NCBI GenBank assembly: GCA_913041085.1
Contig: CAJWHN010000007.1
Location: 1 to 35,615, forward strand
DNA from: an uncultured Flavobacteriales bacterium
Lineage (GTDB): Bacteria > Bacteroidota > Bacteroidia > Flavobacteriales > UBA7312
Length of the DNA stretch: 35,615 nucleotides
Direction of reading: 5' to 3'
The number at the start of each line of letters is the position of its first letter. The first letter of the stretch is position 1. This document shows positions 18,531 through 26,171 of this stretch, in pieces. The position numbers and the translations under genes were made by a program. The notes below the pieces were generated by a model, which saw only the letters and a program-made list of their open reading frames with translations, had not been told where the DNA came from and searched no databases.

Positions 18531-19379
18531 ATGAAAGTAAATACATTCATTGTAGGCGCACCAAAAGCAGGAACCACTTCCTTGCACCATTATCTCAATC
18601 AGCATACTGATGTGAGTATGAGTAGTGTGAAAGAGCCTAACTTTTTTTCCTCAAAAGAAGTAGAGTCTTTGTTCTATAATTCCAAATGTATTGACGATAG
18701 CAATGACTATCACAAATTATTTTCCAAAGAAAAAAGACAAATTAGAGGAGAAGCTAGCGTATCTTATTTGTTTTATGAAAATGTGCCTAAGCGTATTTAT
18801 GATTATAACTCTGAAGCTAAATTTATCATAATGCTTAGAGAGCCTATTGAACGTGCATTTTCTCATTATTTGATGGATTGTCGTTTGGGTTTTTGCTCAG
18901 AAAAATTAGAAGACATCATAGCTAATCCACAAAGCTATCCGCAATATTTTCAACAATACTTAGAGTTAGGCAATTATTATTCGCAAATAAAAAGGTATCA
19001 AGATATCTTTGAAAAAGAACAGCTATTGGTTATTTTTTATGAAGACTTCAAGACTAATACCGAAAAAGTGATGAATCGTGTTTTTAGCTTTTTAGAAATA
19101 GAACAACAGGAGATAGATTTGAGTATTAAAAATCCTTTTTTATCACCTTCTAACACATTAATTTATAAGTTGTATAAATTCAACATTATAAGAAAAGGAG
19201 TAAAGACTATTATGCCTGAACGTCTTTTATCATTAATTAGGTCCAAGTATTTTTCAGCTAAGTCCAAGCCGATGCTTTCCAAGGCTACAGAGCAACAGTT
19301 GAAAGTATTTTACAAGTCCGATGTTTTTCAGCTTGAAAAACTCTTAAATACAGATTTAGCTAGATGGAACATAAAATAG
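18531..19379 (+). CDS. PAPS-dependent sulfotransferase (second of two)
   Basis: A 282-residue sulfotransferase with FIVGAPKAGTTSLHHYLNQH (5'-phosphosulfate loop from residue 9), KEPNFFS, and IIMLREPIERAFSHYLMD (3'-phosphate site, R103). The N-terminal 35 residues closely resemble those of the sulfotransferase at 13782 (APKAGTTSL then HYL-QH), while the C-terminal halves differ, which would fit different acceptor sugars or positions. It sits between a GT2 and a GT4 gene and overlaps the latter by 16 bp, so it is part of the same glycan operon. PAPS synthesis genes (cysD/N/C) are not in the window. Confidence 0.88.
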   Translation: MKVNTFIVGAPKAGTTSLHHYLNQHTDVSMSSVKEPNFFSSKEVESLFYNSKCIDDSNDYHKLFSKEKRQIRGEASVSYLFYENVPKRIYDYNSEAKFIIMLREPIERAFSHYLMDCRLGFCSEKLEDIIANPQSYPQYFQQYLELGNYYSQIKRYQDIFEKEQLLVIFYEDFKTNTEKVMNRVFSFLEIEQQEIDLSIKNPFLSPSNTLIYKLYKFNIIRKGVKTIMPERLLSLIRSKYFSAKSKPMLSKATEQQLKVFYKSDVFQLEKLLNTDLARWNIK

Positions 19380-20485
19380 CTATTATTGACCCCGTAGGAA
19401 TAAAGAGTGGAATGAATCATTACGATACATTTCTGTGTACTTCATTGGATAAATTAGGGATTGATACTTATATCTACTCTAATTTTAATGTGAAATCCGA
19501 AACTGTCGTTTCTCAGCCAGTTTTCGGAACTGTTTTTAAAAATAAACTTTCCCAAACGTTCAATTTTATTAAGGGAATGTTCAAGTCTGTTATGGATTGT
19601 AGAAGAAACAAAATCAAAACAGTTATTATTCACGTTTTTTCTACACACAATATGGCAATAATGACTTACGCTATTAGCAAATTGTTTGGGCTAAAAACGA
19701 TAACCATTTCTCATGATGTTTTTTCATTTACTGATCAAGATAGCAAATGTTATCATCACTTAATTTACAACCGTTGGTCAGATAGAATAGTGGTTCATAA
19801 TAGTTACTCTTTAGATCATTTGCTACCTCAAATAGAATCCAAGATGCATTCTAAAGTAAGTGTGTTAAAACATGGCTCATTCGTTGGTTTGCCAGATAAT
19901 TCAATAAGCAGAAAGTCGGCTAGAAAGGCATTGAATTTGGACGAGCAAAGGAAATATATTTTGTTTTTTGGACGCATAAAACCCAATAAACGTTTAGACC
20001 TTATCCTTAGAGCGATGCCTAATATTGATTCCTCAATACACCTTATTATTGCTGGTCATTTAGGAAAAGATGACTTTAACAAGTACCAATCTATCATCGA
20101 TGAATTGGATTTGTCAAGTAGATTAGTTTTAGAAATTAACTACATCAGCGAAGAAAAAAGAGAATTGTATTTCAAGGCAACCGATTGTTTAGCCTTGCCC
20201 TATGAGCTCATTTTTCAAAGTGGTGTTTTATTGATGTCAATGTCCTATGGTTTGCCAGTGGTAGCTTCACAAATACCTTCTTTTGAAGAAGTTATTGAAG
20301 ATGGAAAAAACGGTTTGCTTTTTGAAAAAGGTAATGTAGACGATTTGGCAAAGCAGTTGAATGCTTTGATGAATAATAAGGATTTAATGAATGAAATACC
20401 ACAAAATGCAATTAGCAATATGAAAGAAAACTATTGTTGGGACTCTATTGCTAAGGGCTATGTTGAGATAATAAAAACTCTCTAA
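19364..20485 (+). CDS. Family 4 (GT-B) glycosyltransferase
   Basis: A 373-residue GT-B enzyme. The C-terminal nucleotide-sugar domain shows ILFFGRIKPNKRLDLILRAM, IIAGHLGKDDF, the PYELIFQSGVLLMSMSYGLPVVAS stretch and FEEVIEDGKNGLLFEKGNVDDLAKQLNAL, which contains the E-x7-E type region of GT4 enzymes. The N-terminal domain has HDVFSFTDQDSKCYHHLIYNRWSDRIVVHN, resembling GT4 enzymes of exopolysaccharide loci. It would extend the lipid-linked glycan in the cytoplasm. It is the last gene of the overlapping run; the next gene has its own promoter. Confidence 0.88.
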   Translation: MEHKIAIIDPVGIKSGMNHYDTFLCTSLDKLGIDTYIYSNFNVKSETVVSQPVFGTVFKNKLSQTFNFIKGMFKSVMDCRRNKIKTVIIHVFSTHNMAIMTYAISKLFGLKTITISHDVFSFTDQDSKCYHHLIYNRWSDRIVVHNSYSLDHLLPQIESKMHSKVSVLKHGSFVGLPDNSISRKSARKALNLDEQRKYILFFGRIKPNKRLDLILRAMPNIDSSIHLIIAGHLGKDDFNKYQSIIDELDLSSRLVLEINYISEEKRELYFKATDCLALPYELIFQSGVLLMSMSYGLPVVASQIPSFEEVIEDGKNGLLFEKGNVDDLAKQLNALMNNKDLMNEIPQNAISNMKENYCWDSIAKGYVEIIKTL

Positions 20486-20502
20486 GGTTTGTTTTGTTTA
20501 CT

Positions 20503-20533
20503 TTTGTTTTGACTTTTAGAGAAACTATTTTTG
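20503..20533 (+). promoter_or_regulatory. Full Bacteroidetes promoter (-33 TTTG, -7 TATTTTTG) before the Wzi/RemB-like gene
   Basis: TTTG at 20503-20506, a 19-nt spacer and TATTTTTG at 20526-20533 match the sigma-ABfr consensus in both elements and in spacing. Transcription would start about 10 nt before the ATG at 20550. A second -7-like TACTTTTG lies at 20499-20506. This is the best promoter in the window. Confidence 0.65.
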
Positions 20534-20549
20534 AATAAATAATTTACAT

Positions 20550-22130
20550 ATGAAGAAATACGTATTATTTTTTGTGTTATCAAAGTTCTCACTATTAATG
20601 ATAGGGCAAACCAATGCACCTCTAAGTCATTCTTATTATTCTTATTTAGAAAAGGATATGCATGACATAGGCGTTTCAAAACACACCTCATTTAAGCCTT
20701 TTTTATATTCTACTGATGACATCATATTTTACAATTCTTTTAAGCCAATTGTTTCAAAAAAGTCACTCATTCATAATTTTCTTAACTCCAATTTACTCAG
20801 TATTGAGCATGCAGATTATAGTTTTGTACTTAACCCTCTTTTTCATTTTGAGATAGCTGAAGATAATGATAGAAGATATGTCAATACAAGAGGGATTGAG
20901 GTGAAAGGTAGGGTTGGTGAAAAGTTATCTTTTTATTCATCTTTCTATGAAAATCAAATGGTACTTCCAAACTATTTAGAAGGCTATGTGAGAAAGAATG
21001 AGAATGTTTTGCCTGGTCAGGGCATTGTAAAGTATTACCCCTTTCTTAATGAGGGCATTATGGATTTTTATTACGCTACTGGCTACATAAATTATGATAT
21101 TAATCGCTTTTTTGATGTACAGTTAGGTCATGGCAAACATTTTATTGGCGATGGTTATCGTTCTATGATGCTTTCCGATAATTCATTTAATTATCCTTAT
21201 TTGAAAATAACTACGGATGTATGGAAATTTAAGTACGTCAATCTATTTTCTTATTTTCAAGATATCAATTTCGACATAGATGCGCCAGATATAAGTAAGT
21301 CAAAATTTAGTGCCATTCATTACTTAAGCACTAATATAGGTGAACGTTTGAATATTGGTATTTTCGAATCCATAATGTTGGGCGAAGATAGTTTAGGCAA
21401 TGTGTTTGATATCAACTACATGAACCCTATAATCTTTTACAGACCTGTAGAATACTCCATTGGCTATTCAAGACAAGGTAACGCATTGCTAGGTTTGTCA
21501 TTAAAGTATAAGATAACATCTACTTCTCATTTGTATGGTCAAGTAGTACTTGATGAGATTGCAATAAGTGATTTTAGAGCTCAAAATGGGGCGTGGCGTA
21601 ATAAATATGGAGGACAAGTAGGTATGAAATATTTCGAAGCCTTTGGGCTTGAAAACCTAACTCTACAATCTGAACTTAACTTTGCTCGACCATTCACGTA
21701 TTCTCACTTCAATCCCATACAAAATTACGCTCATTATGCTCAGCCTTTGGCACACCCTTTAGGAGCAAGTTTTTTAGAAAATGTAAGTTTTATTCGTTAT
21801 AGAAAAGATAGATGGACGGCGGATTTAAAATTGATACACGCTAAATATGGCGGAGAAATTGCTGGAGATACTACAAATTATGGTAGTGATATTTTTTTGC
21901 CCTATGACGAGAATTATAAAGAGTTTGGCAATGATATTGCCCAGGGAAACACTTCTAATTTACAAATCATAGACTTGAGAGTCGGCTATATTATCAATCC
22001 AAAAACAAATATGAAGATAGAGTTAGGTCTTACTAATAGGTCGTTAAGTGATAGAAATAGCACCGCTGACAATCAGTACCTTTTCTTCTCCTTCAAAACC
22101 GATTTACAGAATTTTTATTACGATTTTTAG
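20550..22130 (+). CDS. Outer-membrane beta-barrel protein, Wzi capsule-assembly / RemB-like
   Basis: A 526-residue secreted protein: signal peptide MKKYVLFFVLSKFSLLMIGQ, then a short helical-looking segment and many alternating aromatic beta strands to the end (C-terminal LFFSFKTDLQNFYYDF with a terminal aromatic residue). The region HTSFKPFLYSTDDI, the GHGKHFIGDGYRSMMLSDNSFNYPYLKI motif and FYRPVEYS resemble Bacteroidetes Wzi-type (capsule assembly) barrels and proteins annotated as gliding motility protein RemB. In Gram-negative capsules, Wzi is a lectin barrel that anchors polysaccharide at the surface. Its place right after a glycan synthesis operon, with its own promoter, supports a surface attachment role. 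The family call is from memory of motifs and is uncertain in detail. Confidence 0.6.
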   Translation: MKKYVLFFVLSKFSLLMIGQTNAPLSHSYYSYLEKDMHDIGVSKHTSFKPFLYSTDDIIFYNSFKPIVSKKSLIHNFLNSNLLSIEHADYSFVLNPLFHFEIAEDNDRRYVNTRGIEVKGRVGEKLSFYSSFYENQMVLPNYLEGYVRKNENVLPGQGIVKYYPFLNEGIMDFYYATGYINYDINRFFDVQLGHGKHFIGDGYRSMMLSDNSFNYPYLKITTDVWKFKYVNLFSYFQDINFDIDAPDISKSKFSAIHYLSTNIGERLNIGIFESIMLGEDSLGNVFDINYMNPIIFYRPVEYSIGYSRQGNALLGLSLKYKITSTSHLYGQVVLDEIAISDFRAQNGAWRNKYGGQVGMKYFEAFGLENLTLQSELNFARPFTYSHFNPIQNYAHYAQPLAHPLGASFLENVSFIRYRKDRWTADLKLIHAKYGGEIAGDTTNYGSDIFLPYDENYKEFGNDIAQGNTSNLQIIDLRVGYIINPKTNMKIELGLTNRSLSDRNSTADNQYLFFSFKTDLQNFYYDF

Positions 22131-22150
22131 ATTAATTCTAAATTGAAAAT

Positions 22151-22170
22151 TTTGCTAAATATTTAGCAAA
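22151..22170 (+). promoter_or_regulatory. Perfect 20-bp palindrome upstream of ctaB
   Basis: TTTGCTAAAT is followed directly by its exact reverse complement ATTTAGCAAA. It lies 54 bp before the ctaB ATG and 21 bp after the stop of the barrel gene. There is no following T tract, so an operator for a dimeric regulator is more likely than a terminator, though a weak hairpin ending the upstream transcript is possible. Confidence 0.5.
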
Positions 22171-22223
22171 TAAAGCCTATGAAAATATAAAAAGTGGTAA
22201 ATTTATCCCCTAGATAAAAATTG

Positions 22224-23120
22224 ATGGTTTTTGTCTTAAAATATTCTAAATCAAACACTTACAAATTGTCTATAAACGACGTTTTACAGCTTTCAAAAAT
22301 CAGATTGACTACGAGTGTGGTATTTTCTGCCATTGCGGGCTATTTTATTGCTGGAGGAATATTCCAGTCCTTTGATTTGATAGCTCTTATTTTGGGTGGT
22401 TTTTTAGTCGTTGCATCATCGAACGGTTTCAATCAAGTTATAGAAAAAGACTTGGATAAACTGATGAAACGAACTGAAGACAGGCCCTTACCAAAACAAA
22501 GAATGACCACCAATCAAGCACTAATTTTGTCATTAGCGATGGGTCTTTTAGGCGTTTTTTTCTTATTTTCAATTAATTTTTACTCTGGTTTTTTTGGTTC
22601 GCTATCAGTCTTCTTGTATGTGTTAGCTTACACCCCCTTGAAACGGATTTCATCTTTTTCAGTTTTTGTAGGAGCTTTTCCTGGTGCTATTCCTTTTATG
22701 TTAGGTTGGGTAGCAGTAACCAACGATTTTGCTATTGAAGCAGGTATCCTATTTGCTATACAATTTATCTGGCAGTTTCCTCATTTTTGGGCTATTGCTT
22801 GGGTTTCTGACGAAGACTATAACAAAGCAGGTTTCAAAATGCTTCCCGGTGCGAAAGGAAAAGCTACTGCTTTCAAAACATTGATTTACACCTTATTTTT
22901 AATTCCCCTATCTATATTACCCATATTTGGATTTGCAGGTGAGTTAAAACTTTCATTATTAGCCTGTTTATTGGTAGTGATTTTGGGCTTATGGTTTTTT
23001 ACAAAGTCCGTAATGTTATTCAAAACACTCTCCGATGAAGATGCTAAGAAGCTCATGTTTGCTTCCTTCATATACCTTCCTTTATTACAATTAATTTACG
23101 TTACAGATAAACTATTATGA
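22224..23120 (+). CDS. ctaB: Protoheme IX farnesyltransferase (heme O synthase)
   Basis: Attaches a farnesyl group to heme B to give heme O, needed for heme-copper oxidases. About 298 residues with roughly nine membrane helices. The prenyltransferase Asp-rich motifs are visible: NGFNQVIEKDLDKLMKRTEDRPLP (N-x3-E-x-DxxxD-x2-M-x-RT-xRPLP) and the second one around VSDEDYNKAGFKMLP; YTPLKR is also present. The ORF track begins at TTG 22221, but the ATG at 22224 is the natural start. It overlaps the next COX3-type gene by 4 bp (ATGA), the usual order of flavobacterial oxidase clusters. Also called cyoE. Confidence 0.95.
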   Translation: MVFVLKYSKSNTYKLSINDVLQLSKIRLTTSVVFSAIAGYFIAGGIFQSFDLIALILGGFLVVASSNGFNQVIEKDLDKLMKRTEDRPLPKQRMTTNQALILSLAMGLLGVFFLFSINFYSGFFGSLSVFLYVLAYTPLKRISSFSVFVGAFPGAIPFMLGWVAVTNDFAIEAGILFAIQFIWQFPHFWAIAWVSDEDYNKAGFKMLPGAKGKATAFKTLIYTLFLIPLSILPIFGFAGELKLSLLACLLVVILGLWFFTKSVMLFKTLSDEDAKKLMFASFIYLPLLQLIYVTDKLL

Positions 23121-23683
23121 CAACATTTGAAGAACAAAAAAAGAAGTCAGCCAAGCCACTATTATGGATTTCTATGATTAGTATGTCCATGGTTTTTGCT
23201 GGTTTAACAAGTGCCTTAGTGGTCAGAAAAGCTGAAGGAAATTGGTTAGTGTTTGATTATCCGATTTGGTTTTATATCAGTACAGCGCTCATCATACTTT
23301 CTAGCTTTACGATAAATTGGGCGAAAAATAACGTCAAGAAAGATAATCTTGATATGGCTAACAAAGGCTTTCTATGGACTTTAGTATTAGGCTTAGGTTT
23401 TGCCCTTTCGCAGTACCTTACTTGGGGAGCTTTGTATAATGAAGGCGTTTATTTTACAGGGCCTGGCAGTAATGCTTCGGGCTCTTTTCTTTATGTCCTA
23501 ACCTTATTGCACTTGTTGCACTTGGCAGGAGGAATAATAGCCTTGTTAATTACGACTTACAAAGCTAAAACTGGAGCTTACTCTAGTCAAAATTCTTTAG
23601 GGGTAGAGCTGTGTGCTATTTTTTGGCACTTTTTAGATTTTTTATGGCTTTATTTATTCCTATTTTTACTATATATTAACTAA
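23117..23683 (+). CDS. Cytochrome c oxidase subunit III-family protein (short form)
   Basis: A 188-residue membrane protein with five hydrophobic helices, the length of CyoC-type subunit III. The helices carry LLHLLHLAGGIIALLITTY and end in CAIFWHFLDFLWLYLFLFLLYIN, the family's WHFxDxxW signature. It lies between ctaB and a longer subunit III gene, so the locus encodes two COX3-type proteins in tandem. Whether both enter one oxidase complex or the short one belongs to another complex cannot be seen. Confidence 0.88.
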   Translation: MTTFEEQKKKSAKPLLWISMISMSMVFAGLTSALVVRKAEGNWLVFDYPIWFYISTALIILSSFTINWAKNNVKKDNLDMANKGFLWTLVLGLGFALSQYLTWGALYNEGVYFTGPGSNASGSFLYVLTLLHLLHLAGGIIALLITTYKAKTGAYSSQNSLGVELCAIFWHFLDFLWLYLFLFLLYIN

Positions 23684-23712
23684 TATTGTAAAACTTTTCA
23701 AACCTAGAAAAA

Positions 23713-24609
23713 ATGGCTGACATTACAACAAATGAAAACAAAGCTTGGATAGGAGGGGATATTCCTTTCAAGGCAAGTTATGGCAAACTGATGATGTGGT
23801 TCTTCTTAGTCTCAGATGCACTTACCTTCTCTGGATTCTTATGTGCTTACGGATTTATGCGTTTCAAATACGCTCACGTATGGCCTGTAGCTGATGAAGT
23901 CTTTACTCATTTTCCATTTTTAAAAGGAGAGTATCCTATGTTGTTTGTTGCATTAATGACATTTATTCTAATTATGAGTTCTGTAACAATGGTACTTGCA
24001 GTTAATGAAGGTCATAAAAACAACAAGAATAAAGTGATTTTATGGCTTGGATTAACCATTGTTGGAGGTTTTATCTTCCTAGGTTCTCAAGCGTGGGAGT
24101 GGGGACACTTCATTCATGGAGATAAAGGTGGTATAGAATTAGCAAACCACGATATAGTACATGTTGTTAATTCCGATTCTCATTTTTATTCTATTTATGA
24201 CTTGGTTGGCGTAGACTCATATGCCGATGATGTTAATATTACTATCGATGATGTCAAAGGAGCATTGATGGCAGATAGTCAATACGGCATACGATTAGCC
24301 GATAAGTCTGTCGTTAGTGGAGAAGCAGCAATGGCTTATTTGAATAATGCCGAAGTTGTACTGGGGGCTAACCTTGTAAGAAATGAGTACGGACACCAAT
24401 TATTCGCTAATTTCTTTTACTTCATTACAGGTTTTCACGGATTTCACGTATTCAGTGGTGTAGTGATACTCATTGTAATTTTTATCAATGTAATTAAAGG
24501 TACATACGAGAGGAGAGGGCACTATGAAATGGTTGAGAAAGTAGGTCTATATTGGCACTTTGTCGATTTGGTATGGGTATTCGTATTTACCTTCTTCTAT
24601 TTAGTATAA
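23713..24609 (+). CDS. ctaE: Cytochrome c oxidase subunit III (long form with periplasmic/loop insert)
   Basis: A 298-residue COX3 protein. The membrane helices show the subunit III hallmarks SDALTFSGFLCAYGF, SQAWEWGHFIHG, FFYFITGFHGFHVFSGVVILI and the C-terminal GLYWHFVDLVWVFVFTFFYLV. Between the EWGHFIHG helix and the FHGFHVF helix there is an insert of about 80 residues (from roughly residue 137 to 220), rich in Asp and Val, that is not in classical COX3. I recall comparable inserts in other Bacteroidetes subunit III proteins, so it is likely a lineage trait. It is followed at 24 bp by subunit IV. Confidence 0.92.
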   Translation: MADITTNENKAWIGGDIPFKASYGKLMMWFFLVSDALTFSGFLCAYGFMRFKYAHVWPVADEVFTHFPFLKGEYPMLFVALMTFILIMSSVTMVLAVNEGHKNNKNKVILWLGLTIVGGFIFLGSQAWEWGHFIHGDKGGIELANHDIVHVVNSDSHFYSIYDLVGVDSYADDVNITIDDVKGALMADSQYGIRLADKSVVSGEAAMAYLNNAEVVLGANLVRNEYGHQLFANFFYFITGFHGFHVFSGVVILIVIFINVIKGTYERRGHYEMVEKVGLYWHFVDLVWVFVFTFFYLV

Positions 24610-24633
24610 ACAAACAATTTAAACAGATATATT

Positions 24634-24951
24634 ATGTCAGAGCAAACAGGAACTTGGTGGATTTGGAGAGTATTTTGGATTCTATTAATCGTTACTGCCG
24701 TTGAGGTTATTTTAGGTATCATCAAACCAGCAGTACTTATCGATAATTCCTTTTTAGGAACAACACTGTTGAATCTTATTTTTATTATTCTTACTATCAT
24801 AAAGGCAGCTTACATTGTAATGGAGTTCATGCACTTAGGACAAGAAGTAAAGGGTTTAAAACTTTCTATTCTTTTACCAGCAGTAGTGTTAATTCCTTAT
24901 CTTATGTTTATTCTTTTGACAGAGGGTCATTATATTTTTGGAACACTATAG
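24634..24951 (+). CDS. Cytochrome c oxidase subunit IV (CyoD/CtaF-like, COX4_pro)
   Basis: A 105-residue protein with three membrane helices. The sequence GTWWIWRVFWILLIVTAVEVILGII, then IIKAAYIVMEFMHLGQEVKG, and the last helix LPAVVLIPYLMFILL match the prokaryotic subunit IV family; KAxYxxxxFMHLxxE is the most characteristic part. It assists assembly or stability of the oxidase. It sits 24 bp after the long subunit III gene and 3 bp before the SCO gene. Confidence 0.9.
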   Translation: MSEQTGTWWIWRVFWILLIVTAVEVILGIIKPAVLIDNSFLGTTLLNLIFIILTIIKAAYIVMEFMHLGQEVKGLKLSILLPAVVLIPYLMFILLTEGHYIFGTL

Positions 24952-24954
24952 CCA

Positions 24955-25641
24955 ATGAAGAAGTATAAAGGTTTATTAGCAATATTAATTTTGATTTTAC
25001 CTACTGCCATTTATGTTTTTTTGACCTATGGCAAACATAACTTCACGCATTTGCCTTACGTAGGTCCTCAGACCGATTCTACTTATCACAGTATTCCAGA
25101 CTTTGCCTTTGTCAATCAGTCTAACGACACCATTAGTCAGTCCGATTACGAAGGGAATATCTACTTAGCGAATTTTGTTTTTACAACTTGCCCAACCATA
25201 TGCCCAGTAATGACATACAATATGCGTAGAGTACAACAAAAGATGGAGCAATATCCTAATTTTATGATACTGTCACATACTATTTTTCCAGAATACGATA
25301 CGCCAGAGGTACTCTTAGAATACGCCAACAAGATGGAAGCAGATTTGTCTAATTGGAATTTTGTAACAGGAAATAGAGAAGATATTTATTCCATTGCCAA
25401 ATCTTATTTTGTTAATGTGATGGAAGACAGCACAGCCCAAGGAGGTTTTCTGCATTCTGAATACTTTGTATTATTAGATAAAGAAGGGCGTATTCGAGCT
25501 AGAAACGACGATAATGGTAACAATATTGGTGTTTACGATGGCACTGATGATTACGAAGTTGGACTATTGATAGATGACATTAAGGTTTTGATGGCAGAAT
25601 ATAATTTAGCAAAGAAAGATAAGAATGAATCAAAACGATAA
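24955..25641 (+). CDS. SCO1/SenC family copper chaperone for cytochrome c oxidase
   Basis: A membrane-anchored thioredoxin-fold protein that helps deliver copper to the CuA site of subunit II. It has 228 residues with an N-terminal anchor (GLLAILILILPTAIYVFLTYG), the copper-binding pair C79 and C83 in TTCPTICPVM, and the third ligand H167 in GGFLHSEYFVLLD. ANFVFTTCPTICP and the later GTDDYEVGLLIDDIK fit the family. The gene is in the oxidase cluster and overlaps the DUF420 gene by 17 bp, so coupled translation is likely. Confidence 0.94.
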   Translation: MKKYKGLLAILILILPTAIYVFLTYGKHNFTHLPYVGPQTDSTYHSIPDFAFVNQSNDTISQSDYEGNIYLANFVFTTCPTICPVMTYNMRRVQQKMEQYPNFMILSHTIFPEYDTPEVLLEYANKMEADLSNWNFVTGNREDIYSIAKSYFVNVMEDSTAQGGFLHSEYFVLLDKEGRIRARNDDNGNNIGVYDGTDDYEVGLLIDDIKVLMAEYNLAKKDKNESKR

Positions 25642-26161
25642 ATTCTATATCCCATTGATAGTAGCCTTATCGGTTATTATTCCTTTGGCAGTAGCAGGAT
25701 TAATGTTCTTGCCTGTCGATTTACGTCTTTCTTTCGGCGGTGCTGATTTACGTTCCTTACCATTTTTTCATGCTGTGCTCAATGGCTCAACTGCTGTTTT
25801 GTTGGTGGTAGGTTTTGTTTGGATTAAGAATAAAAAGATTGCCTTACACCGTATTGCTATGATGAGTGCATTTATCTTATCGGCAGTATTTTTGGTGTCT
25901 TATGTGATTTCAAAGTTATCCAATGCACCAACGCCTTATGGTGGTGAAGGTTGGTTAAGACCGACTTATTTCTTTATACTTGTTTCGCACATTATACTTT
26001 CAATTCCTGTTCTTCCTTTAGCGTTATTAGCGATTTATAGAGGTGTTACTGGCGAATTCCAAAAGCATGTAAAAATCGTAAAATGGACATTTCCTATTTG
26101 GATGTATGTGGCTATTACTGGAGTATTAGTATATATTTTTATGATGCCATATTATGCTTAA
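25625..26161 (+). CDS. DUF420 family membrane protein
   Basis: A 178-residue protein with about five membrane helices. The sequence features are LPFFHAVLNGSTAVLLVVGFVWIKNKKIALHRIAMMSAFILSAVFLVSYV, YGGEGWLRPTYFFILVSHIILSIPVLPLALLAIYRGVTGEF and a final helix after KHVKIVKWTFPIWMYVAITGVLVY. These conserved His/Trp positions are those of DUF420 (PF04238), often found next to cytochrome oxidase assembly genes. Its exact role is unknown, although the context suggests oxidase biogenesis. Its 3' end overlaps an upstream ATG (26154) of the following ORF, but the real start of that gene is probably at 26172. Confidence 0.9.
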   Translation: MNQNDKFYIPLIVALSVIIPLAVAGLMFLPVDLRLSFGGADLRSLPFFHAVLNGSTAVLLVVGFVWIKNKKIALHRIAMMSAFILSAVFLVSYVISKLSNAPTPYGGEGWLRPTYFFILVSHIILSIPVLPLALLAIYRGVTGEFQKHVKIVKWTFPIWMYVAITGVLVYIFMMPYYA

Positions 26162-26166
26162 ATTTG
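26159..26166 (+). promoter_or_regulatory. TAnnTTTG box 5 nt before the CAMC protein start
   Basis: TAAATTTG overlaps the DUF420 stop codon and ends 5 nt before the ATG at 26172. It has the -7 consensus but no visible -33 element. If used, the transcript would be leaderless or nearly so. It may also be chance, because the gene can be read from the ctaB operon. Confidence 0.25.
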
Positions 26167-26171
26167 TACCT

